Shown: positions 51,121 to 60,511 of the stretch, in pieces
How positions within the stretch are numbered: position 1 is the first letter of the stretch
Layout: every line of letters begins with the position of its first letter
Origin: Streptomyces echinatus
GTDB lineage: Bacteria; Actinomycetota; Actinomycetes; Streptomycetales; Streptomycetaceae
Direction of reading: 5' to 3'
DNA: 64,000 nucleotides
NCBI RefSeq assembly: GCF_014203595.1
Contig: NZ_JACHJK010000014.1
Location: 124,001-188,000 of the forward strand
The notes under the pieces: model-generated
Seen by the model: only the letters and a program-made list of their open reading frames with translations
Database searches by the model: none
What the model was told of the DNA's origin: nothing
Made by a program: the position numbers and the translations under genes

Positions 51121-53553
51121 TCAGGCGACCCTGATGCCGACGATGCAGGTGTCGTCGTCGGTGTCCGACCTGCTGAAGGTGAGCAGCCGGTCCAGTTGCT
51201 GGTCCAGCGTGCTGGGCGCGGCCCGCGCGGTGTCCAGGAGGTGAGTCAGTGACTCCTCCACGGAGCGGTCCCGGCGCTCGATCAGACCGTCGGTGTACAT
51301 CAGCAGGGTGTCCCCCGCGGCCAGCTGCACTTCCGTCTCCTCGTACCGCGCCTCCGGCACGGCGCCCAGCAGCAGCCCCTTGACCGGGGGCAGCGCGGTG
51401 GCGTCCGGCTGGCGCACCAGCACCGGCGGCAGATGACCGGCCCGGGCCCAGCGCAGGATCCGCCGCTCGCCGTCGTACAGACCGCACACGGCGGTCGCGG
51501 TGACGGCGCCGGTCAGATGGTGGGCGACGATGTTCAGCCAGGACAGCAGCTGTGCCGGGCCGGCCCCGGTCACCGCGAGGCCGCGCAGCGCGTTGCGCAG
51601 CACGACCATGCTGGTCGCCGCCTCTATGCCGTGCCCGGCGACGTCGCCCACGCACAGCAGGACCAGCCCGGAGGGCAGCACCACGGCGTCGTACCAGTCA
51701 CCGCCGACGAGGTGTTCGGTCTCGGCCGGCCGGTAGCGCACCGCCACCTGGAGGCCGGGCACCCGCAGCGGGGCCTGGGCCGGGGGCATGATGGCGTGCT
51801 GGAGCTGGAGGGCCAGCCGGTTGCGCTCCGCGGCCTGCTGCTCGGTGTGGGCGAGCTGGTCACGCGTGGCGGCCAGGGCGACCTCGGTCCAGTGCTGGGC
51901 GGAGATGTCCTGGTAGGCGCCGCGGAGGACGAAGAGCTGCCCGTCGGTGTCGAGCACGGGTTCGGCGACCACCCGCATGTGCCGGGTCACGCCGTCCGGG
52001 CGCAGCAGCCGGAACGCGGCGGAGGCGGGCCTGCGGTGGTGCAGCAGGGTGCGCAGGAAGCGGCCGAGGGTGACGGCGTCGTCGGGGTGGGCGTGGGCCG
52101 GCAGTTCCTGCAGGGGGACCGGGGGGCTGCTGACCGGGCGGCCGTAGAGACCGAACAGCTGGCCGTTCCAGGTGATCTCGCCGGTGAGCAGGTTCTCCTC
52201 GAAGCCGCCGATCCGCCCCAGCCGCTGGGCGTTCTGGAGCAGGCTGGCCAGGCGTGCCGTCTCGTCCTCGATGCGCCAGATCAGCAGCACGGCGCCGCCG
52301 TGCCGGCTGACGCTGATGTCGGCGACGGCGGACAGCGGCACCTGGTCGACCAGCGCGGTCAGCCGCATCCGGTGGGCGCGGAACGGCTCCCCGGTGGCAT
52401 AGACCCGCTCCACGCGCTGGAACAGCTCGCCTGTACCGGCCGCCATCGGGTAGGCCTCCAGCAGCAGGGCGCCGCCCACGACGGCCCGGGGCCGGCCCGC
52501 GGGGTCGAGGAAGCGGCTGTTGACGTGCTGGATGCGGAAGTCGACCAGCAGCCCCGCGTCGTCCAGGTGCGGCACGAGCACCAGGGCCGGGTCGTGCAGC
52601 CCGTCGGCCAGGTCCATCAGTTCGACCACGTCGGGCAGCACCCCCGGCTCCGGCCCGGTGGCGGCCGGCGGCGTGAGGGTCTCCAGGGTGTGCGCGCACA
52701 GCTCGGCGAGTGCCTCCACCTGCCGGACGACGGGGCGCGGCAGCGGTCCCTCCGGCTTGGGCCAGGCGATCTCCAGGACGCCGTGGATCCGGCCGCCCGT
52801 GCCGGACGGTACGGCGATCCGGGCGCCGTCGGCGTACTCGCGCCGGCCGATGGTGGGCAGCCCGGACTCGGCGAGCGAGGGCAGCCACTGGCCGTCGGGC
52901 TCGGTCAGGCCCCGCCGGGCCACCGTCGCCACGTCGGGCGGCACATAACGCCAGCGGGCCGCCTCGCCCGGTGGGAAGCCGGCGCTGCCGGCGAGGGTCA
53001 GCGAGCCGTCCGGGCCGACCGACCAGATGGCCACGGCGACCGCGCCGAGCGGGCGCAGGGCGTGCGCGAGCAGCGAGTCGGCCATCGTCTGGGTGTCGGG
53101 CGCGGCCAGTACGCCGCTCTCGGCGGCGCGCAGCCGTACGGCGGCGGACTCCTCGACCGGCCCGGCCTCGTCCGCGGCCACGGACAGGAACGCCTCGGTG
53201 ATCTCCGAGACGCGGTCCCGGGCCGCCTGGTTGATGACGTCCACCGCGAACTCCAGCGGGGTCACCTGCGCCTGCTCGGTCAGTTCGGCGAGCTGGCGGG
53301 CGGCCTGGGCCGGGCCGCAGCCCAGCCGCTCGACGAGGATGCCCTTGGCCAGTTCGATCAGCGCCCGGCCCTCGGCCTCGGCCTGCGCCACGCGTACCTC
53401 CCGGCGCAGCCGTTCCACCGTGGCGGCGAGCCGGCCCACCGGGGTGGTGGCGGGCGCGTCGGGCAGCACGGCTCCGGCGGACGGCAGCCGCTCGGGCGGG
53501 CCGGCCGGCGCGTCGAGTCCGGCGGGCGGTTCATGGGTGGTCACCGGGTCCAT
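51121..53553 (-). CDS. ANTAR-GAF-PAS-PP2C (SpoIIE) phosphatase
   Basis: About 810 residues from ATG 53553; GTG 53544, with GAGGAG 10 nt upstream, and GTG 53619 are alternatives. An ANTAR-like helical domain sits at about 35-95 (ALIELAKGILVERLGCGPAQ). A GAF-like region (about 120-295), two PAS-like regions (about 310-560; IQHVNSRFLDPAGRP and FGLYGRPVSSPP) and a coiled coil lead to the PP2C domain (about 600-810), with VGGDWYDAVVL, VGDVAGHGIEAA and LMYTDGLIERRD. An RNA-binding ANTAR module on a phosphatase is uncommon. It lies just downstream of the hybrid kinase gene. Confidence 0.88.
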   Translation of the reverse strand: MDPVTTHEPPAGLDAPAGPPERLPSAGAVLPDAPATTPVGRLAATVERLRREVRVAQAEAEGRALIELAKGILVERLGCGPAQAARQLAELTEQAQVTPLEFAVDVINQAARDRVSEITEAFLSVAADEAGPVEESAAVRLRAAESGVLAAPDTQTMADSLLAHALRPLGAVAVAIWSVGPDGSLTLAGSAGFPPGEAARWRYVPPDVATVARRGLTEPDGQWLPSLAESGLPTIGRREYADGARIAVPSGTGGRIHGVLEIAWPKPEGPLPRPVVRQVEALAELCAHTLETLTPPAATGPEPGVLPDVVELMDLADGLHDPALVLVPHLDDAGLLVDFRIQHVNSRFLDPAGRPRAVVGGALLLEAYPMAAGTGELFQRVERVYATGEPFRAHRMRLTALVDQVPLSAVADISVSRHGGAVLLIWRIEDETARLASLLQNAQRLGRIGGFEENLLTGEITWNGQLFGLYGRPVSSPPVPLQELPAHAHPDDAVTLGRFLRTLLHHRRPASAAFRLLRPDGVTRHMRVVAEPVLDTDGQLFVLRGAYQDISAQHWTEVALAATRDQLAHTEQQAAERNRLALQLQHAIMPPAQAPLRVPGLQVAVRYRPAETEHLVGGDWYDAVVLPSGLVLLCVGDVAGHGIEAATSMVVLRNALRGLAVTGAGPAQLLSWLNIVAHHLTGAVTATAVCGLYDGERRILRWARAGHLPPVLVRQPDATALPPVKGLLLGAVPEARYEETEVQLAAGDTLLMYTDGLIERRDRSVEESLTHLLDTARAAPSTLDQQLDRLLTFSRSDTDDDTCIVGIRVA

Positions 53554-53593
53554 ACTCCTCGGCCTGCGGACGGGCGGGCGTGCTGTGCCGGGC

Positions 53594-56500
53594 TCATGCG
53601 GGGAGCCAGCGCCGGACACAGGCGATGAGGTCGTGCGTGTCGACGGGTTTCGTGACGTAGTCGCTGGCCCCGGAGGCGAGGCTCTTCTCCCGGTCGCCCT
53701 GCATGGCCTTGGCCGTGACGGCGATGACCGGGAGCCCGGCGTACCGCGGCATCTTGCGGATCTCGGCCGTGGCCGTGTAGCCGTCCATCTCGGGCATCAT
53801 CACGTCCATCAGGACGAGTTCGACGTCCGGGTTGTTCACCAGCGTCTCGATGCCCTTGCGGCCGTTCTCCGCGTGCAGGACACGGAATCCGTGCAGTTCG
53901 AGGATACCGCTGAGCGCGAACAGGTTCCGGGCGTCGTCGTCGACGACGAGGACGGTCCGGCCGCGGGTGTGCTCGTCGATCAGGTGCGGTGCGGTGCGCG
54001 GGAGTTCGTCGCCGCGGACCAGGGTGAGCACCTCGCCGGGCTCCTCGGCCGACAGGTGCAGCGCGATCCGTTCGCGCAGATCGTCCAGGCTGAACAGGTA
54101 CTCCAGCGAACCGCCCGCGGTGTCCTCGGAGGCCGGCTCGGTGCGCTGCGAGCCGTGCACCAGCACCGGGACGCTGGTCAGGGCCGAGTCGCCGCGCAGG
54201 GCCTCCAGGAAGCGGGCCGACTCCCCGTCGGGCATGCCGAGTTCCACGACGACACAGTGGCAGGGTTCGGCGGCGAGGGCGCCGGCGGCCTCCTGGGCGC
54301 CGACCGCGGTGATGATGTCGACGGGTGTGCCGGTGCCGTCGGCGCGGGCGTGCTCCAGGTCCCGGACCACGCTCTCGGCGACCAGGGTGAGCAGTCCGCG
54401 CGGACGCTCCTCGACCACGAGCAGGCGGCGCGGGCGCTCCCGCCTCGCGGTGGCCGCCGGCAGCTCCTTGGGCAGCGCCTGCCCGGGAGGACCGTCGGTC
54501 CGGTCCCGTTCGTCCGTCGGGACGGCGGGGCGTCCGCCGCGCACGTGTTCCTCGAAGTCCGGGCGGGAGACGGGCAGGTAGAGGGTGAAGGTGCTGCCCT
54601 TGCCTGGGGTGCTGTCCACGGTGACGGCGCCGCCGAGCAGGTGGGCGATCTCGCGGGTGATGGACAGGCCGAGCCCGGTGCCGCCGTACTTGCGGCTCGT
54701 GGTGCCGTCCGCCTGCTGGAACGCGCCGAAGATGGTCTCCAGCTGCTGTTCGGGGATGCCGATGCCGGTGTCCTTCACCCGGAACGCGACGATCGCGCCG
54801 CCCCGCACGACGCCGCCGGGCACATCACCGTCGGCGGCGGGTTCGACACGCAGTTCGACGCCGCCCTGCTCGGTGAACTTCACCGCGTTGGACAGCAGGT
54901 TGCGCAGGATCTGCCGGAGCCTTGAGTCGTCGGTGAGCAGGTCGGCGGGGGCGCCGGGGGCCGTGGTGATGGTGAAGTCGAGGCTCTTCTGCGAGGTCAT
55001 CGGCTGGAAGGTGGCCTCGACGTACTCGATCAGCTGGCGCAGCGGGACCCGCTCCGGCGTGACGTCCATCTTGCCGGCCTCGACCTTGGACAGGTCCAGG
55101 ATGTCGTTGATCAGCTGGAGCAGGTCCGAGCCGGCGGAGTGGATGATGCCCGCGTACTCGACCTGCTTCGGGGTGAGGTTGCGGGAGGGGTTCTGGGCCA
55201 GCAGCTGGGCCAGGATGAGCAGGCTGTTGAGCGGGGTGCGCAGCTCGTGGCTCATGTTGGCGAGGAACTCGGACTTGTACTTGGAGGCGAGCGACAGCTG
55301 CTGGGCACGCGCCTCCAGTTCCTGCCGGGCCTGTTCGATCTGCAGGTTCTTCGCCTCGATGTCCCGGTTCTGGTCCGCGAGCAGGGAGGCCTTGTCCTCC
55401 AGTTCGGCGTTGGACTGCTGGAGTTCCTCCTGCCGGGCCTGCAACTCGGCGGAGCGGGACTGCAGTTCGCTGGTGAGGCGCTGCGACTCCTGGAGCAGTT
55501 CGTCGGTGCGGGCGTTGGCGACGATGGTGTTGACGTTGACGCCGATGGTGTCGACCAGCTGCTGGAGGAAGTCCCGGTGGATCGCGGTGAACGGGGTGAC
55601 GGAGGCCAGCTCGATGACGCCGAGGACCTGGTCCTCGAAGACGATGGGCAGCAGCAGCAGTGCGGTCGGCTCGATCTGTCCGAGCCCGGAGGAGATGGTG
55701 ACGTATCCGGCCGGCAGCCGGTCGACGGCGACGGTGCGGCGGCTGCGCGCGGTCTGGCCGACCAGGGAGCGGCCGAACGGGATACGGACGGGCCGCGGGT
55801 CCTCCTCGGGCCGGCCGTAGGCGCCGACGAGCCGCAGCTCGGGCCCGGACGCGCCCTCCTCGGCGAGGTAGAAGGCGCCGTACTGGGCGGACACCTGCGG
55901 CACCAGCTCGTCCATGATGAGCTCGGCGACGACGGGCAGGTCGCGGTGGCCCTGCATCAGGCCGGAGATCCGGGCGAGGTTGGTCTTGAGCCAGTCCTGT
56001 TCCTGGTTGGCCCGGGTGGTCTCGCGCAGGGACCCCACCATCGAGTTGATGTTGTCCTTGAGGTCGGCGACCTCGCCGGAGGCGTCGACGGTGATGGACC
56101 GGGTCAGGTCGCCCTCGGCGACGGCGCTGGCCACGTCGGCGATGGCGCGGACCTGCCGGGTGAGGTTGCCGGCGAGTTCGTTGACGTTCTCCGTGAGCCG
56201 CTTCCAGGTGCCGGAGACGCCCTCGACCTCGGCCTGGCCGCCGAGCCGGCCCTCGGTGCCCACCTCACGGGCGACGCGGGTCACCTCGTCGGCGAAGGCG
56301 GAGAGCTGGTCGACCATCGTGTTGATGGTGGTCTTGAGTTCGAGGATCTCGCCCCGGGCGTCGACGTCGATCTTCTTCGACAGGTCGCCCCTGGCCACGG
56401 CCGTGGTCACCAGCGCGATGTTGCGCACCTGGCCGGTGAGGTTGTTGGCCATGGAGTTGACGTTGTCGGTGAGGTCCTTCCAGGTGCCGGCCACGTTGGG

Positions 56501-57859
56501 CACGTGCGCCTGGCCGCCGAGCCGGCCCTCGGTGCCCACCTCGCGGGCCACCCGGGTCACCTCGTCCGCGAACGCCGAGAGCGTGTCGACCATGGTGTTG
56601 ATGACGTCGGCGAGGGCGGCGACCTCGCCCTTGGCCTCGACGGTGATCTTCTGCGAGAGGTCGCCCTTGGCGACGGCGGTGGCGACCTGCGCGATGGAGC
56701 GGACCTGGCCGGTGAGGTTGGAGGCCATCACGTTGACGTTGTCGGTGAGGTCCTTCCAGGTGCCGGCGACGCCGCGGACCTGTGCCTGGCCGCCGAGCCG
56801 GCCCTCGGTGCCCACCTCCCGGGCCACCCGGGTCACCTCGTCCGCGAAGCCCGACAGCTGGTCCACCATCGTGTTGATGGTGCTCTTCAGCTCCAGGATC
56901 TCGCCCCGCGCGTCCACCGTGATCTTCTGCGACAGATCACCCTGCGCCACCGCGGTGGCCACCTGGGCCACGTTGCGCACCTGCGCCGTCAGGTTCCCGG
57001 CCATGAAATTGACCGAGTCCGTCAGGTCCCGCCAGGTGCCCTTGACGCCCTTGACGTCCGCCTGGCCGCCGAGCCGGCCCTCGGTGCCCACCTCCCGGGC
57101 CACCCGGGTCACCTCGTCCGCGAACGCCGACAGCTGGTCCACCATCGTGTTGATGGTGCTCTTCAGCTCCAGGATCTCGCCCCGCGCGTCCACCGTGATC
57201 TTCTGCGACAGATCACCCTGCGCCACCGCGGTCGTCACCTGGGCCACGTTGCGCACCTGCGCCGTCAGGTTCCCGGCCATGAAATTGACCGAGTCCGTCA
57301 GGTCCCGCCAGACACCGGCGACCCCGGGCACCTGCGCCTGACCACCCAGGCGGCCTTCGGTGCCCACCTCGCGCGCCACGCGCGTCACCTCGTCGGCGAA
57401 CGCGGACAGCTGGTCGACCATCGTGTTGACGGTCTCCTTCAGCTGGAGGATCTCGCCGCGCGCGGGCACGTCGATCTTCTGCGACAGGTCGCCCTTGGCC
57501 ACGGCGGTGGCGACCTGCGCGATGTCGCGGACCTGTGTGGTGAGGTTGCCCGCCATCGCGTTGACCGAGTCGGTCAGGTCGGCCCAAGTGCCGGAGACGC
57601 CCGGCACCTGCGCCTGCCCGCCGAGGGTGCCCTCCGTGCCCACCTCGCGCGCCACGCGGGTGACTTCCGAGGTGAATACGGACAACTGATCGACCATGCC
57701 GTTGAAGACGGTGGCGATGTCCCCCATGAGTCCGGTGGAGTCGTCCGGCAGCCGCGTGCCGAAGTCCCCGTCACGCACCGCGGTCAGGCCCGCGAGCAGT
57801 CTTCTCAGTTCGTGGTCACCCGGGACGGCCTCGGTCGTCCCGGTCGCCTTGCCGGCCAT
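53594..57859 (-). CDS. Soluble poly-HAMP hybrid histidine kinase
   Basis: 1421 residues from ATG 57859, chosen for the GAGGG site 5 nt upstream. There is no membrane segment. Seven HAMP modules in tandem, most on a 92-residue period (EVTRVAREVGTEGRLGGQA), are followed by a GAF domain (AYLAEEGASGPELRLVGAY region), a coiled coil, HisKA with the phospho-His in EFLANMSHELRTPLN, and HATPase (NLLSNAVKFTEQGG; KDTGIGIP; GGTGLGLSI). A degenerate receiver and a C-terminal receiver (VLVVDDDARNLFALSGIL; LVLMDVMMPEMDGY, phospho-Asp; VTAKAMQ) complete it. The layout resembles fungal group III osmosensing kinases such as Nik1. Osmotic or stress sensing is likely. Confidence 0.93.
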   Translation of the reverse strand: MAGKATGTTEAVPGDHELRRLLAGLTAVRDGDFGTRLPDDSTGLMGDIATVFNGMVDQLSVFTSEVTRVAREVGTEGTLGGQAQVPGVSGTWADLTDSVNAMAGNLTTQVRDIAQVATAVAKGDLSQKIDVPARGEILQLKETVNTMVDQLSAFADEVTRVAREVGTEGRLGGQAQVPGVAGVWRDLTDSVNFMAGNLTAQVRNVAQVTTAVAQGDLSQKITVDARGEILELKSTINTMVDQLSAFADEVTRVAREVGTEGRLGGQADVKGVKGTWRDLTDSVNFMAGNLTAQVRNVAQVATAVAQGDLSQKITVDARGEILELKSTINTMVDQLSGFADEVTRVAREVGTEGRLGGQAQVRGVAGTWKDLTDNVNVMASNLTGQVRSIAQVATAVAKGDLSQKITVEAKGEVAALADVINTMVDTLSAFADEVTRVAREVGTEGRLGGQAHVPNVAGTWKDLTDNVNSMANNLTGQVRNIALVTTAVARGDLSKKIDVDARGEILELKTTINTMVDQLSAFADEVTRVAREVGTEGRLGGQAEVEGVSGTWKRLTENVNELAGNLTRQVRAIADVASAVAEGDLTRSITVDASGEVADLKDNINSMVGSLRETTRANQEQDWLKTNLARISGLMQGHRDLPVVAELIMDELVPQVSAQYGAFYLAEEGASGPELRLVGAYGRPEEDPRPVRIPFGRSLVGQTARSRRTVAVDRLPAGYVTISSGLGQIEPTALLLLPIVFEDQVLGVIELASVTPFTAIHRDFLQQLVDTIGVNVNTIVANARTDELLQESQRLTSELQSRSAELQARQEELQQSNAELEDKASLLADQNRDIEAKNLQIEQARQELEARAQQLSLASKYKSEFLANMSHELRTPLNSLLILAQLLAQNPSRNLTPKQVEYAGIIHSAGSDLLQLINDILDLSKVEAGKMDVTPERVPLRQLIEYVEATFQPMTSQKSLDFTITTAPGAPADLLTDDSRLRQILRNLLSNAVKFTEQGGVELRVEPAADGDVPGGVVRGGAIVAFRVKDTGIGIPEQQLETIFGAFQQADGTTSRKYGGTGLGLSITREIAHLLGGAVTVDSTPGKGSTFTLYLPVSRPDFEEHVRGGRPAVPTDERDRTDGPPGQALPKELPAATARRERPRRLLVVEERPRGLLTLVAESVVRDLEHARADGTGTPVDIITAVGAQEAAGALAAEPCHCVVVELGMPDGESARFLEALRGDSALTSVPVLVHGSQRTEPASEDTAGGSLEYLFSLDDLRERIALHLSAEEPGEVLTLVRGDELPRTAPHLIDEHTRGRTVLVVDDDARNLFALSGILELHGFRVLHAENGRKGIETLVNNPDVELVLMDVMMPEMDGYTATAEIRKMPRYAGLPVIAVTAKAMQGDREKSLASGASDYVTKPVDTHDLIACVRRWLPA
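56050..57700 (-). repeat. 276-nt tandem repeats encoding HAMP modules
   Basis: The HAMP region is built of 276-nt units. Two of them, about 56810-57035 and 57086-57311, are nearly identical at the DNA level, including silent positions. This indicates recent duplication or ongoing gene conversion. Confidence 0.85.
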
Positions 57860-58358
57860 GCGCACCCTCGATCCGCTCCCCAAGAGCCCCCGCGCCGGAA
57901 GCTCGGAACCGCGGCCGGGGGCTGTGGGCCGCCCGACCGTTGGTGTGTGCATTTCCGCAGTTCACGGATTTGCATGATGAGAAAATACGCCGCAGGTTAA
58001 CCCACCTTCGCAGGCTTGGACAAAGCAATCGGCCAACCCTCGGAGGTCGGGGAACCACCCCGTCCAGGACCGGTGTGAGGTCGCGTCAACGGGGTACCCG
58101 TCTCGATTTGTTCCATCGGCTCCCTCCCCCGTGCGGCCGAGCGCTCGATACGCCGGCCGGACGCGCGCCGCCCGGGAGAGCCGGCGGGGCCGTTTCGGAC
58201 GCGCGGAGCGGGGGGACCCGTGCCAGGCTCGAAACAGCGCACCCGAGCGAGGAACCCGGCATCCGGCGGACATCCGGCAGCGGCGGGCGGACGTCGTACG
58301 GGCCGCGCCGGGCGGGGTGCCGGGGGGGGCCGTGCGGTCGTGAGCGAGGAGGGACGGC
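57860..58358. promoter_or_regulatory. Divergent region, hybrid kinase / formate dehydrogenase
   Basis: About 500 nt between divergent starts. The 57940-58030 part is AT-rich for this genome and probably holds the hybrid-kinase promoter. The 58100-58350 part is GC-rich with no supported gene; it must include the promoter of the iron-sulfur subunit gene. No clear operator is seen. Confidence 0.45.
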
Positions 58359-59360
58359 ATGAGGGACGCCGAGGACAGGCACGGGAACGCGCTGTACGGT
58401 CCGCAGCCCGACGTGTCCGGGGCGTCCGGATACCCCGACGCCCCGCCACGGGTGGGCTTCTTCACCGACACCTCCGTGTGCATCGGCTGCAAGGCGTGCG
58501 AGGTGGCCTGCAAGGAGTGGAACGCGATCCCTGAGGACGGGCTGGAACTGACCGGCATGTCCTACGACAACACGCGGGGCCTCGGCGCCGACACCTGGCG
58601 GCACGTGGCCTTCATCGAGCAGCGCAAGCCACTCGGCGGGCAGGAGCCCGGGGTCGCCCATGACGACGTGGACGTGTTCGCCGCCGCCTCCCGGCTCGGC
58701 ACCGACACCTCCTCCCCCGGCCCCGTCCCGGCTCCCGCGCCCGCCCAGGCACCCGACCCGCGGATCTCCCCGGTCTCCCCCGACGGCCGCACCGAACTGC
58801 GCTGGCTGATGTCCTCGGACGTGTGCAAGCACTGCACGCACGCCGCCTGCCTGGACGTGTGCCCCACGGGGGCGCTGTTCCGCACCGAGTTCGGCACGGT
58901 CGTCGTCCAGGAGGACGTCTGCAACGGCTGCGGCTACTGCGTGCCCGCCTGCCCCTACGGCGTCATCGACCAGCGCGAGGAAGACGGCCGGGTGTGGAAG
59001 TGCACCCTGTGCTACGACCGGCTCGGCGCCGGTATGGAGCCGGCCTGCGCCAAGTCCTGCCCGACGGAATCCATCCAGTTCGGCCCGCTGGAGGAGCTGC
59101 GCGAGCGGGCGCGGGGGCGGGTGGCCCAGCTGCACGCGGCCGGCGTGACCGACGCCCGCCTCTACGGCGACAGCCCGGACGACGGCGTCGGCGGCGCCGG
59201 CGCGTTCTTCCTGCTGCTGGACGAGCCGGAGGTGTACGGCCTGCCCCCGGACCCGGTGGTCACCACCCGGGACCTGCCCGGCATGTGGCGGCACGCGGCG
59301 GTGGCCGCCGTCTCCCTGGCGGCCCTGGCCCTCGGCAGCTTCGCCCGGAGGCCGCGATGA
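58359..59360 (+). CDS. Formate dehydrogenase iron-sulfur (beta) subunit
   Basis: A 333-residue ferredoxin-like subunit from ATG 58359 (GAGGAGGGA upstream). Four 4Fe-4S clusters are coded by CIGCKACEVAC, CKHCTHAACLDVCPTGA, CNGCGYCVPACPYG and the last set CTLCYDR...CAKSCP. A C-terminal hydrophobic helix (WRHAAVAAVSLAALALGSFA) anchors it in the membrane, as in FdnH. It should carry electrons from the catalytic subunit to the NrfD-type membrane subunit. The stop overlaps the nrfD start as ATGA. Confidence 0.92.
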   Translation: MRDAEDRHGNALYGPQPDVSGASGYPDAPPRVGFFTDTSVCIGCKACEVACKEWNAIPEDGLELTGMSYDNTRGLGADTWRHVAFIEQRKPLGGQEPGVAHDDVDVFAAASRLGTDTSSPGPVPAPAPAQAPDPRISPVSPDGRTELRWLMSSDVCKHCTHAACLDVCPTGALFRTEFGTVVVQEDVCNGCGYCVPACPYGVIDQREEDGRVWKCTLCYDRLGAGMEPACAKSCPTESIQFGPLEELRERARGRVAQLHAAGVTDARLYGDSPDDGVGGAGAFFLLLDEPEVYGLPPDPVVTTRDLPGMWRHAAVAAVSLAALALGSFARRPR

Positions 59361-59398
59361 GCGAGCCGGACAACCGGCAGGAGGCCGCGATGAGCGAG
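59347..59398 (+). repeat. Direct repeat duplicating a ribosome site and start codon
   Basis: GGAGGCCGCGATGAGCGAG occurs at 59347-59365 and again at 59380-59398, 33 nt apart and in frame. Each copy contains a ribosome site and ATG, giving the NrfD gene two equivalent starts (59357 and 59390). Confidence 0.85.
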
Positions 59399-60400
59399 TC
59401 GGACGTCGGCCGGGACGGCGTGCGGGGCGCGCGGCCCGGTCGCGAGGCGGTGACCGGCGCGCGGGCAGGCCGCCGCGGGGGCCGGCGCGGCCGGGGCGAG
59501 CGGCCGATGGTGCCGGAGGCCGAGTTCTCCTCGTACTACGGCACGCCCGTGCTCAACAAGCCGACATGGAAGCCGCTGGACATCGCCGGGTACCTGTACC
59601 TCGGCGGGCTGGCCGGGGCGTCCTCGCTGCTGGCGGCCGGAGGGATGCTGACCGGACGGCCGGGGCTCGCGGCGCCGGCGAGACTCGGCGCGGCCGGCGC
59701 GATCTCGCTCTCGCTGGCAGCGCTCGTCCACGACCTGGGCCGGCCGGCCCGGTTCCTGAACATGCTCCGGGTGTTCAAGCCGACCTCCCCGATGAGCGTG
59801 GGCTCGTGGCTGCTGGTGGGGTACGCGCCGCTGGCGCTGACCGCCGCGGCCACCGAGGTGGCGGGCCGGTACCGGCTGCTGGGCTCGGCGGCCACGCTGG
59901 CCTCCGCCGTGCTGGGCCCGGCCGTGGCGACGTACACGGCGGTGCTGCTGTCGGACACGGCGGTGCCGTCCTGGCACGAGGGCTACCGCGAACTGCCGTT
60001 CGTCTTCGCGGGCTCGGCCGCCACCGCGGCGTCCGGGCTGGCGCTGGCCGCGGCTCCGCCCGGCCAGGCGGGGCCCGCCCGCCGGCTGGCCGTCCTCGGG
60101 GCCGCCCTGGAACTGGGGGCCTTCCGGGCGATGAAGCGGCGTATGGGCCTGGCCGCCGAACCGTTCGACAGGGGCGGGCCACGCGTGCTGTTGCGGGTCT
60201 CGGAGCTGCTGACGGCGGGCGGCGCGGCCCTCGCGGTGTCCCGCGGCCGGGACCGGCGCCTCGCCGTGGCGGCGGGAGCCGCGCTGCTCACCGGTTCCGC
60301 CGCCCTCCGCTTCGGCGTCTTCCACGCCGGCGTGGCCTCCGCCGAGGACCCGCGGTACACCGTCGTACCGCAGCGGGAACGTCTGGCGCGGGACGGCTGA
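59357..60400 (+). CDS. NrfD/PsrC-type membrane subunit
   Basis: 347 residues from ATG 59357, or 336 from ATG 59390. After an arginine-rich tail and PEAEFSSYYGTPVLNKPTWK come eight or nine membrane spans of the NrfD family, including DIAGYLYLGGLAGASSLLAA, ALVHDLGRPARFLNMLRVFK and LLSDTAVPSWHEGYRELPF. NrfD subunits pass electrons from an Fe-S protein to the quinone pool. With the upstream Fe-S subunit and the catalytic subunit at 61391 it forms a quinone-reducing formate dehydrogenase. Confidence 0.92.
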   Translation: MSEPDNRQEAAMSESDVGRDGVRGARPGREAVTGARAGRRGGRRGRGERPMVPEAEFSSYYGTPVLNKPTWKPLDIAGYLYLGGLAGASSLLAAGGMLTGRPGLAAPARLGAAGAISLSLAALVHDLGRPARFLNMLRVFKPTSPMSVGSWLLVGYAPLALTAAATEVAGRYRLLGSAATLASAVLGPAVATYTAVLLSDTAVPSWHEGYRELPFVFAGSAATAASGLALAAAPPGQAGPARRLAVLGAALELGAFRAMKRRMGLAAEPFDRGGPRVLLRVSELLTAGGAALAVSRGRDRRLAVAAGAALLTGSAALRFGVFHAGVASAEDPRYTVVPQRERLARDG

Positions 60401-60511
60401 CCGTCCCGCGCGGCGATCGGTCACCTCGCTGATACCCGGACGTCCGCGGGCGGGCGCCGTGCGCCGGGGCCGGCGCCCCGCGTCGCGCGCGGCGCCGCCC
60501 GGGACCGGCGG

